The notes under the pieces were generated by a model that saw only the letters and a list, made by a program, of their open reading frames with translations, was not told the DNA's origin and made no database searches. The translations under genes and the position numbers were made by a program. From the NCBI RefSeq assembly GCF_003063315.1, contig NZ_NERV01000001.1, positions 434,001-498,000 on the forward strand: 64,000 nt of DNA. The letters are read 5' to 3'. The DNA comes from Limnohabitans sp. T6-5 (GTDB lineage: Bacteria; Pseudomonadota; Gammaproteobacteria; Burkholderiales; Burkholderiaceae_C). How positions within the stretch are numbered: position 1 is the first letter of the stretch; each line of letters starts with the position of its first letter. Shown here in pieces: positions 49,383-57,800 of the stretch.

Positions 49383-50228
49383 ATGACCAAGAACCGCATT
49401 GCCAACCAGCACCATGCCACCTTTGAAGGCATCCGCCAGCTCGACGCAGAGGGCAATGAATACTGGTCAGCCCGTAAGCTCGCCAAGGTCTTGGATTATT
49501 CCGAGTACCGACACTTCCTCCCCGTTATAGAGCGAGCCCGGGCGGCTTGCCAAAACAGCGGCCACGCATTAACAGACCATATCGAGGATGTCCTCGATAT
49601 GGTCCAGATCGGCTCTGGCGCTGAACGCGAACTGGCCGATGTTCGCCTGTCGCGTTATGCCTGCTATCTGATTGTTCAAAACGGTGATCCATCCAAACCG
49701 GTCATTGCCAACGGCCAGACCTACTTTGCAATGCAGACGCGGCGGCAAGAGCTGGAAGACAGCGCCAAGTTTGCGCAGTTGTCTGAAGATGACAAACGAC
49801 TTGCCATTCGCAATGAACTGGCGGCGCACAACAAGCATTTGGCGGCTGCTGCCAAAGACGCAGGTGTTGAAAGCAGCTTGGGCTACGCGATTTTTCAGGA
49901 CCACGGCTACAAGGGCCTTTATGGCGGCCTGGGTGCCAAAGACATTCACGCCCACAAGGGCTTGAAAAAGAGCCAGAAGATCCTGGACCACATGGGCAGC
50001 ACCGAGCTGGCGGCCAATCTGTTTCGCGCAACGCAGACAGAAGAAAAATTGAAACGCGAAAACGTGCAAGGCAAACGAGAAGCCAACAAGGCGCATTACG
50101 AGGTGGGTGAGAAAGTGCGTGCCACCATCAAGGAACTGGGCGGCACGATGCCCGAGGCTTTGCCCACGCCCGCGCAAAGCGTCAAGCAAATCGAAAGCGC
50201 CAAGAAAAAGCTGGATGGCAAAAAATGA
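49383..50228 (+). CDS. dinD: DNA damage-inducible protein D
   Basis: The 281-residue product matches DinD throughout (FEGIRQLDAEGNEYWSARKL, SRYACYLIVQNGDPSKPVIA, YGGLGAKDIHAHKGLKKSQK, ILDHMGSTELAANLFRATQT). E. coli DinD is SOS-induced and inhibits RecA-mediated strand exchange; its N-terminal part is BRO-N-like. I see no clear LexA box upstream, so SOS control is not shown here. Its place inside a type I restriction operon, after a stem-loop array, is notable. Confidence 0.9.
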   Translation: MTKNRIANQHHATFEGIRQLDAEGNEYWSARKLAKVLDYSEYRHFLPVIERARAACQNSGHALTDHIEDVLDMVQIGSGAERELADVRLSRYACYLIVQNGDPSKPVIANGQTYFAMQTRRQELEDSAKFAQLSEDDKRLAIRNELAAHNKHLAAAAKDAGVESSLGYAIFQDHGYKGLYGGLGAKDIHAHKGLKKSQKILDHMGSTELAANLFRATQTEEKLKRENVQGKREANKAHYEVGEKVRATIKELGGTMPEALPTPAQSVKQIESAKKKLDGKK

Positions 50229-50270
50229 AAGCTTCCGAATGAACGAAGCCAAAACCAGCGCCACAGCAGA

Positions 50271-50396
50271 CTAAAACCATACGAAAAAACCGCACAGTTG
50301 AACCGGTGACAAGCTGTCACCAGTTACCCAACCCAACCAGCCGGATATTGAAACCAAATTGGCTACACTGTTTCGGTTTCACCAATTAGCCCGCCC
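50271..50396 (+). repeat. Diverged copy of the dinD leader
   Basis: This 126-base leader resembles 49278-49382. ACCATACGAAAAAACCGCACAGTTGAA matches stem D of the upstream array in outline, AACCGGTGAC-AAGCT-GTCACCAGTT at 50303-50327 is a stem like B, and the CCAAATTGGCTACACTG element follows. The two leaders bracket dinD as direct repeats. Confidence 0.6.
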
Positions 50397-51380
50397 ATGA
50401 CATCCACCCCCGCCAGCAAGACAGACATTGCGATTTACCAGGCCGATAACGGCGCGGTCGAAGTTCGGCTGCAAGGTGAAACCGTATGGCTCCGTCAAGA
50501 ACAAATGACTCAGCTTTTCGGGCGGGAACGCTCGGTGATCACGAAGCACATCAAAAATGTCTTTGCTGAAGGGGAGCTGGAGGAAAAAAGCAATGTGCAA
50601 AATTTGCACATTGCTGGCTCGGACAAACCCGTCAAGTTTTACAACCTCGACGTCATCATCTCGGTCGGCTATAGGGTCAAGTCTGTACAAGGCACCCGGT
50701 TTCGCCAATGGGCCACCACGGTGCTGCGCCAGCACCTCACGCAGGGCTACAGCCTCAACCGCCAACGGCTGGAAGCCAACGCGCAGGAGTTGGAAGCTGC
50801 CCTGCTGCTGGTGCGCAAAATCGCGCAGAACCCTGAACTGCCGCAAGAAGCTGGTCGTGGCCTGCTGGATGTGGTCACGCGCTATGCCCGCACGTTTTTG
50901 CTGCTGCAGCGCTACGACGAAGGTTTGTTGACCGACCCACCGCAACAACAGGGCGGCACCCTGCCCACGCCTGAACAAGCACGCGCCGCACTGACTCAAC
51001 TCAAGTCCGACCTGATGAGCCGTGGCGAAGCGACCGACCTGTTTGCCCGTGAGCGCGGCGATGGGCTGGACGCTCTGTTGGGCAACCTGGACCAGTCGGT
51101 GTTTGGCGAACCGGCCTATCCCACGATCGAGGCCAAGGCAGCGCACCTGCTGTATTTCGTGATCAAGAATCACCCGTTTGCCGATGGCAACAAGCGCAGC
51201 GGTGCATTCTTGTTTGTGGACTTTTTGGCCCGCAATGGCCGTTTGATGGACGCCAACGGCCAACCCGTCATCAATGACATAGGCCTGGCGGCCCTTGCGT
51301 TGCTGGTTGCCGAGTCTGACCCCGCACAAAAAGACACCTTGATCCGACTGATCATGAACATGCTGGCACAGCAGAACTGA
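50397..51380 (+). CDS. RhuM-Fic/Doc fusion protein
   Basis: The 327-residue protein has an N-terminal RhuM region (1-160; DIAIYQADNGAVEVRLQGE, LGRE-like FGRERSVITKHIKNVF, KFYNLDVIISVGYRV) and a C-terminal Fic/Doc domain (about 195-327) with the loop HPFADGNKRSG at 259-269. Canonical AMPylating Fic has GNGR; the GNKR form is closer to Doc-type kinases, so the transferred group is uncertain. No separate antitoxin is adjacent. It ends three bases before hsdR, so it is likely co-transcribed with the restriction genes. Confidence 0.88.
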   Translation: MTSTPASKTDIAIYQADNGAVEVRLQGETVWLRQEQMTQLFGRERSVITKHIKNVFAEGELEEKSNVQNLHIAGSDKPVKFYNLDVIISVGYRVKSVQGTRFRQWATTVLRQHLTQGYSLNRQRLEANAQELEAALLLVRKIAQNPELPQEAGRGLLDVVTRYARTFLLLQRYDEGLLTDPPQQQGGTLPTPEQARAALTQLKSDLMSRGEATDLFARERGDGLDALLGNLDQSVFGEPAYPTIEAKAAHLLYFVIKNHPFADGNKRSGAFLFVDFLARNGRLMDANGQPVINDIGLAALALLVAESDPAQKDTLIRLIMNMLAQQN

Positions 51381-51383
51381 CCC

Positions 51384-53726
51384 ATGAACGAAGCCGAAAC
51401 CCGCGCCGAACACATCGACCCGGCCCTGGCCGCCGCAGGCTGGGGCCAGGTGGATGGCAGCCGGATCTTGCGGGAGCACAACATCACGGCGGGTCGCCTG
51501 CAAGGCGCGGGCAAGCGGGCTCGGGCCGACATTGCGGACTATGTGCTGGTCTACCGCAACACCAAGCTGGCGGTGATCGAGGCCAAGGCTTGGGCCAAGC
51601 CGCTGACCGAGGGCGTGGGCCAGGCCAAGAGCTACGCGGCCAAGCTGGCGATTCGCCACACCTACGCCACCAACGGCCAAGGCATCTACGGCATCGACAT
51701 GCACACGGGGGCCGAGGGCGAAGTGGCCCGCTATCCCACGCCCGACGAGCTGTGGGACATGGCCTTTGGCGATAGTGAGGCGCAAGCGGCCGCCTGGCGC
51801 AAACGCTTTGCCGCCGTCCCGCTCGAAGACAAAGGCGGCACCTGGACGGGCCGTTATTACCAAGAGAGCGCCATCACCCGCGTGCTGGAGGCGGTGGCCA
51901 ACGGCAAAGACCGTGTGCTGCTGACGCTGGCCACAGGCACGGGCAAGACCTTCATCGCGTTTCAGCTGGCGTGGAAGCTGTTTCACAGCCGTTGGAACCT
52001 CAAGGATTGGAAAGACGGCACCGAGCCCAGCCGCCGTCCGCGCATTTTGTTTTTGGCAGACCGCAACATCCTGGCCGATCAGGCGTTCACCGCGTTCTCG
52101 CCCTTCCCCGAAGATGCGGTGGTGCGCATCGACCCCAGCGACATCAAGAAGAAAGGCCGCGTGCCCAAGAACGGCAGCGTGTTCTTCACGATCTTCCAGA
52201 CCTTCATGAGTGGGCCTGGCGAGACCCCCTACTTTGGCGAATACCCGCCAGACTTTTTTGACTTCATCATCATCGACGAGTGCCACCGTGGCGGCGCCAA
52301 TGACGAAGGGAGCTGGCGGGCGATTTTGGAGTACTTCAGCCCCGCCGTGCAGCTGGGCCTGACGGCCACACCCAAGCGCACCATCAACGCCGACACCTAT
52401 GGCTATTTTGGCGACCCGGTTTACACCTACTCCCTCAAGGACGGCATCAACGATGGCTTTTTGACGCCGTTTCGCGTCAAGCAGATCGTGACCACGCTGG
52501 ACGACTACGTCTACACCGCCGATGACATGGTGCTGGACGGCGAAGTGCAGCAAGGCAAGCGCTACGAAGAAAAAGACTTCAACCGCAGCATCGAGATCAA
52601 AGAGCGCGAGGCCTACCGCGTCAAGCTGTTCATGGACAGCATCGACCAGCGCGAAAAGACCATCGTGTTTTGCGCCACCCAGCAACACGCTCTGCTGGTG
52701 CGCGACCTGATCAACCAGATCAAGACCAACCCCGCGCCTGACTACTGCGTGCGCGTGACGGCCAACGACGGCAAGCTGGGAGAGCAGCACCTGAGCCAGT
52801 TTCAGGACAACGAAAAATCGCTGCCCACCATCCTGACCACGTCGCAAAAACTATCGACGGGCGTGGACGCCCGCAACGTGCGCAACATCGTGCTGATGCG
52901 GCCCGTGAATTCGATGATCGAGTTCAAGCAAATCATCGGGCGCGGCACGCGCCTGTATGACGGCAAGGACTACTTCACGATCTATGACTTTGTGAAGGCG
53001 CACCACCTGTTCAGCGACCCGGAATGGGACGGCGAACCTGTGGAGCCCGAGCCACCCGCCGAAAAGCCTTTGCCCCCAAGCTGGCAACCGCAAGACCCGA
53101 CCGAGCCACCCAAGGTGCGCGAGCCGGGCGAAGAGCGCCCAGCCAAGCTGGTGGTCAAACTGGCCGACGGCAAAACCCGCACCATCCAACACATCACATC
53201 CACCAGCTACTGGGGGCCAGACGGCAAGCCGCTGTCACCCGCGCAGTTTTTGGAAAGCCTGTTTGGCGCCCTGCCCGAGTTTTTCAAAAACGAAGACGAA
53301 CTGCGCACCTTGTGGGCCGACCCCACCACACGCAAAGCGCTGCTGGGCGGCCTAGCCGACAAAGGCTTTGGCCGCGACCCACTGCGCGAGATGCAACGCA
53401 TCATCGAAGCCGAAAAAAGCGACCTCTTCGACGTGCTGGCCTACGTGGCCTTTGCCCTGCCCACCGAGACACGCGCCACCCGTGCAGATCGCGCCAAGGC
53501 GCACAACGCGGTGACTTACGGCCAAAAGCAACAAGCGTTCTTGGCCTTTGTGCTGGACCAGTACGTGACCCAAGGCGTGGACCAACTCGACGCCGACAAA
53601 CTTACCCCACTGCTCAAGCTGCGCTACAACGCGCTGAATGACGCGATGGCGGAATTGGGGGATGCAGTGCAGGTGCGGCAGGCGTTTGTGGGGATGCAGC
53701 GGTATTTGTATTCGTCACAACTGTGA
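51384..53726 (+). CDS. hsdR: Type I restriction endonuclease subunit HsdR
   Basis: The 780-residue motor-nuclease has an N-terminal PD-(D/E)XK site (D52 in ADYVLVYR and E66-A-K68). The SF2 helicase shows Walker A ATGTGKT near 185, DECH near 298, LGLTATPKRT and QIIGRGTRLYD, and a C-terminal helical domain contacts HsdM. It is shorter than EcoKI HsdR and resembles the EcoAI/EEVS-like group. The dinD and RhuM-Fic genes separate it from hsdS, and all four run the same way. Confidence 0.94.
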   Translation: MNEAETRAEHIDPALAAAGWGQVDGSRILREHNITAGRLQGAGKRARADIADYVLVYRNTKLAVIEAKAWAKPLTEGVGQAKSYAAKLAIRHTYATNGQGIYGIDMHTGAEGEVARYPTPDELWDMAFGDSEAQAAAWRKRFAAVPLEDKGGTWTGRYYQESAITRVLEAVANGKDRVLLTLATGTGKTFIAFQLAWKLFHSRWNLKDWKDGTEPSRRPRILFLADRNILADQAFTAFSPFPEDAVVRIDPSDIKKKGRVPKNGSVFFTIFQTFMSGPGETPYFGEYPPDFFDFIIIDECHRGGANDEGSWRAILEYFSPAVQLGLTATPKRTINADTYGYFGDPVYTYSLKDGINDGFLTPFRVKQIVTTLDDYVYTADDMVLDGEVQQGKRYEEKDFNRSIEIKEREAYRVKLFMDSIDQREKTIVFCATQQHALLVRDLINQIKTNPAPDYCVRVTANDGKLGEQHLSQFQDNEKSLPTILTTSQKLSTGVDARNVRNIVLMRPVNSMIEFKQIIGRGTRLYDGKDYFTIYDFVKAHHLFSDPEWDGEPVEPEPPAEKPLPPSWQPQDPTEPPKVREPGEERPAKLVVKLADGKTRTIQHITSTSYWGPDGKPLSPAQFLESLFGALPEFFKNEDELRTLWADPTTRKALLGGLADKGFGRDPLREMQRIIEAEKSDLFDVLAYVAFALPTETRATRADRAKAHNAVTYGQKQQAFLAFVLDQYVTQGVDQLDADKLTPLLKLRYNALNDAMAELGDAVQVRQAFVGMQRYLYSSQL

Positions 53727-53747
53727 CCCTTGAACCGGAACCCAATA

Positions 53748-54323
53748 ATGAACAAACGTAATCTACTCAGATGCAATCTTGAGGCAACATGGACAAACAC
53801 CATACAGCTTTACTACAACTCACAATTGATCAACTCTGAACATTCATTGCAGGTGTATTTCTGCATGGAATTGCTTAAGCAATTTCAGTCAAAAAATTTG
53901 CAACGCAGAATATTTATCGAACCCAATATCCAAACAAGCTGCGGCATACGTTTCCCGGATGTCGTGATATGCAATAGTCAAGAAATTATCTGCATTGTTG
54001 AATTGAAGTACGCGCCCAGAGGGCGTCCAAGCATCGGCAAAGACTTGGAAACGCTAAGTTTTTCAACCAGTGAGCCCTTTGAAATCAAAAACGAACGCTA
54101 TCACGGTCCCTCAAGAGAGGATCTGAAAAAATACACCGTGGCCGACGACGCGATCATTTGTTGGGCAGGCATTTACACCGGCGAACGGATCAACCTGACA
54201 TCAATTCCAAAAGAACAAAAATTTGAAGACCGATTCCTTCAGATGGATGGTTTGACGAATCAAGATGATGACCCTGAAATTTGGATCAATGAGCGTCGAA
54301 TTCTTGCTGAATGTGCGAATTAA
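53748..54323 (+). CDS. Small PD-(D/E)XK-like nuclease protein
   Basis: I do not recognise a named family. The 191-residue protein shows a restriction-fold pattern: helix E31 (EHSLQVYFCMELL), then D71 in GIRFPDVVIC and E85-x-K87 in IICIVELKY, matching PD-xn-ExK spacing. Composition is distinctly more AT-rich than the flanking genes, suggesting separate acquisition. It starts 21 bases after hsdR and ends inside the region where the missing front of the brnT gene would be. Possible roles are a defence nuclease or a degenerate Holliday/Vsr-like enzyme. Confidence 0.65.
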   Translation: MNKRNLLRCNLEATWTNTIQLYYNSQLINSEHSLQVYFCMELLKQFQSKNLQRRIFIEPNIQTSCGIRFPDVVICNSQEIICIVELKYAPRGRPSIGKDLETLSFSTSEPFEIKNERYHGPSREDLKKYTVADDAIICWAGIYTGERINLTSIPKEQKFEDRFLQMDGLTNQDDDPEIWINERRILAECAN

Positions 54324-54501
54324 TTTGGCAGACCAACGGCACAGCTACGGCGAAGATCGATTCCAGTTGCTGGGCCGCATCGGCTCACGCATCTTTGTCG
54401 TGGTCTACACCCCACGCCCACAAGCCACACGCATCATTTCTGCCAGAAAAGCCAACACCCGAGAGGTCAAGGAATATGACAACGACACGACTGAAAATTG
54501 A
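54322..54501 (+). pseudogene. brnT: BrnT toxin gene, 3' remnant
   Basis: The frame reads NLADQRHSYGEDRFQLLGRI, FVVVYTPRP and RIISARKANTREVKEY, which matches the C-terminal two-thirds of BrnT ribonuclease toxins. The first 30-40 residues are missing; the preceding sequence belongs to the nuclease-like gene. It overlaps the antitoxin start by 26 bases, as in intact loci. A short product from an internal start is conceivable, but loss of the first strands should inactivate it. Confidence 0.75.
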
Positions 54502-54811
54502 ACCAGGAAAAATGGTCGACAAACACATTGGACGGATCAACGTGGCCCAAGTGGATGCCACCACAGAAGCGCAAATTACCCTGCAAAAAGCGCAAGACGA
54601 AGCGCTGGCCATGCAAGACGCAGCCAAGTTTGCACGCCGCGTGCGCCGCCGTTTGGGGTTCAGCCAAGCCGAATTTGCCACCCGGATTGACGTGTCACTG
54701 GAAACCATCCGCAATTGGGAACAAGGCAAACGCAGCCCCACAGGCGCGGCCAAGGCATTGCTCAAAGTCTTGGACAAAGCGCCCGAAGCGGCGCTGGCGG
54801 CATTGCATTGA
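54476..54811 (+). CDS. XRE-type antitoxin paired with BrnT remnant
   Basis: The 111-residue protein has an N-terminal toxin-binding part and a C-terminal Cro/C1-type helix-turn-helix (RRRLGFSQAEFATRIDVSLE, TIRNWEQGKRSPTGAAKALL). AAGGAA lies three bases before ATG 54476. It occupies the BrnA position and overlaps the toxin remnant. With the toxin truncated it may persist as an orphan repressor. Confidence 0.85.
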   Translation: MTTTRLKIEPGKMVDKHIGRINVAQVDATTEAQITLQKAQDEALAMQDAAKFARRVRRRLGFSQAEFATRIDVSLETIRNWEQGKRSPTGAAKALLKVLDKAPEAALAALH

Positions 54812-54870
54812 ACCATAGACCTCGCACGCGACATGAGCGATGTCCTCAGTGTGTCCAAGCCATTTACAAC

Positions 54871-57800
54871 TCAATGGTTCAACTGCCCCCAAGCCTTCTC
54901 CAGCCGCTTGATGCTCACCGGCTGCGGAGTGCGCAGCTCTTGCGCGAAGAAGCTCACGCGCAGCTCTTCCAGTAGCCAGCGGAACTCCAACATGCGGGCG
55001 TCTTGGGCGCCTTTGCGTTCGGCCACCAGGCGCCAATAGCGTTGCTCTTGCGGTTTCAGCTCTGCCAGGCGCTGGGCGTCGCGGGCGGGGTCGGCGCGGT
55101 ATTTGTCCAGGCGCAGGGTGATGGCTTTGAGGTAGCGGGCGTAATGCTGCAACTGCGGCCACGGCGTGGCGGCCATGAAGTTTTTGGGCATCAGGCGTTG
55201 CAGTTGTTGGGTGCAATCTGCGGTCGCGTCAGGCGCGTTTTTGGTGTCCTTGATCTTGCGGGTGGCCGCGCCAAACTCCAGCAAGATGGTGCCCGCCAGC
55301 CGGGCGACTTCGTTGGCAATCAGGGTCAGGCGGCCCCGGCCTTCTTCGATGCGGCGCTTGAAAGTCAGCTCGTCATTGGGCAGCGGGTCGAGCAAGAAGG
55401 CGCGGTCCAGCGCCACGTCGATGATCTGGGTTTTCAGCTCGTCCGCTGTACCGAGCGGCATGTAGGCCACCGCCATTTTTTGCAGGTCTGGGATGTTTTT
55501 CTCAAGGTACTTGAGCGCGTCTTTGATCTGCAGCGCAAACAGGCGGCGCAGGCCCGCGCGGTTTTTGCTGGCGGCCACGTCGGGCTCGTCAAACACTTCG
55601 ATGGTCACCGCGTCTTGCATGTCCACCAGCGCGGGGAAGCCGATCAGGGTCTGGCCGCCTTTGCTGATTTCCATCAGCTCGGGCAACTCGCCGAAGGTCC
55701 AGGAGGTGTAGCGCTGGGGGGCGATGGGGGCTTGTTTGGCCGGGGCGTTTTGGCGTTTGGGTTCTTGCTTGGAATCAATTGGGGTCAGAGCCCGATTTCC
55801 TTCGGACAATCGGGATCCGACCCCATTTGATTTTTGGTCTGAAGTGGAGGCGCCCGCAGGCGCTGCCGCCACTTTGAGCTGCGCCAGCGCCTGGAACGCA
55901 CCCCGCGCTTTGGCACCCAGCTCGCCTTTGAGCGCACCCAGGTTGCGGCCCATGCCCAACTGGCGGCCGTGCTCGTCCACCACGCACAGGTTCATGAACA
56001 GGTGCGGGCTGAGCATCTCGTGTTTGAAGTCGGTGCGCTTGATGTCGAGGCTGGTTTCGTCGCGGGCTTTTTTGAGCAACACATCGGTCAGCGACCCGCT
56101 GCCAAACAGCTCGGGCAGCGACAGCTCGGCGGCCAGGCGCGTGGCCGATTCGGGCAGCGGCACGAAGCGGCTGCGTGGGCGCTGCGGCAGGCTTTTGAGC
56201 AGGGCCTGGATTTTGTCTTTGAGCAAGCCGGGCACCAGCCATTCGCAGCGGTCTTCGCTGACTTGGTTGAGCACAAACAAAGGCACCGTCACGGTGACGC
56301 CATCGCGGCCGTCGCCCGGTTCGTGCAGATAAGTGGCCTGGCAGTCGGTGCCGCCCAGGCGGATGTGTTTGGGAAAAGCCTGCGTGGTGATGCCTGCGGC
56401 TTCGTGGCGCATCAGCTCTTCGCGGGTCAGCAGCAACAGGCGCGGCTGCTTGGCGCTTTCAGTGCGATACCAGTTCTCCAGCAGGCGGCCGCTGCACACA
56501 TCGGCAGGCAGTTGCTGGTCATAAAAGGCGTAGATCAGTTCGTCGTCCACCAACACGTCTTGGCGGCGCGACTTGTGTTCCAGCTCTTCGACCTTGGCGA
56601 TCATCTTGTGGTTGGCGGCCAAGAACGGCAGCTTGGTCTCCCACTGGTCGCCCACCAGCGCTTCGCGGATGAAAATCTCGCGTGCGCCGTGCAGGTCCAC
56701 CCGGCTGTAGGGCGTACGGCGGCCGCTGTAGACCACCAGGCCATACAGCGTGGCCCGCTCCAGCGCCACCACTTCGGCCGATTTCTTTTCCCAATGTGGG
56801 TCGAGCAGTTGTTTCTTGAGCAAGTGCGCACCGACTTGCTCCAGCCACTGCGGCTCGATGGCCGCAATGCCACGGCCAAACAGGCGCGTGGTCTCGACCA
56901 GTTCGGCCACCACGATCCAGCGGCCCGGTTTTTTGCTCAGGTGCGCGCCGGGGTGTTTGTGGAACTTGATGCCGCGTGCGCCCAGATAGGCCTCTTCGTC
57001 TTCGAGCTTGTAGCCCACGTTGCCCAGCAGGCCCGCCAACATGGACAGGTGCAGCTGCTCGTAACTGGCGGGCTGCGTGTTGATGCGCCACTTGTGTTCG
57101 GCCACCACGGTGAGCAGTTGGGTGTGGGTGTCGCGCCACTCGCGCACGCGGCGGATGTTGATGAAGTTCTGACGCAGCAGTTGCTCGTATTGGCGGTTAC
57201 TCAGCTTGTGCTGCGAGGCTTCTTTAATCGGGGTCAGATCCCGATTGTTTGGCCCCGGCTGGCCAGCTGGATTTAATTGGGATCTGACCCCGATTGATTT
57301 GGATGGGCCGCCACGGGCGTCGTGAATCCATTTCCACAGCTTCAGGTAGCCGGTGAATTCGCTCTTGTCGTCGTCAAACTTGGCGTGTTGCTGGTCAGCC
57401 TGGGCTTGCGCGTCCATGGGTCGGTCGCGCACGTCTTGCACGCTCATGGCGCTGGCGATCACCAGCACTTCGTCCAGCGCTTCGCGGCCACGCGCTTCCA
57501 AAATCATGCGGCCCACACGCGGGTCCAGCGGCAAGCGGGCCAGCTCTTTGCCAATCGGCGTCAGCTCGTTGTCGTCGTCCACCGCGCCCAGCTCTGCCAG
57601 CAATTGGTAGCCGTCGGTGATGGCGCGTTTGGACGGCGCTTCGATGAACGGGAAGTCTTCCACCACACCCAGGTGCAAGCTCTTCATGCGCAAGATCACG
57701 CCCGCCAAGGACGAACGCAAAATTTCCGGATCGGTAAAGCGCGGGCGGCCGGCAAAGTCTTTGTCGTCGTACAGGCGAATGCAAATGCCGTTGGCCACGC

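Noticed and set aside
50379-52847. 822-codon minus-strand frame opposite rhuM-fic and hsdR
   Set aside because: It is a shadow frame in high-G+C coding sequence; the plus strand has complete Fic and helicase-nuclease motifs.
45873-54811. A prophage or integrative element covering the defence island
   Set aside because: No integrase, att-like direct repeats, tRNA target or phage structural genes were seen in or around it.
55969-57276. 435-codon plus-strand frame opposite hrpA
   Set aside because: Antisense shadow of the helicase gene; it ends in the palindromic repeat and shows no recognisable domain.
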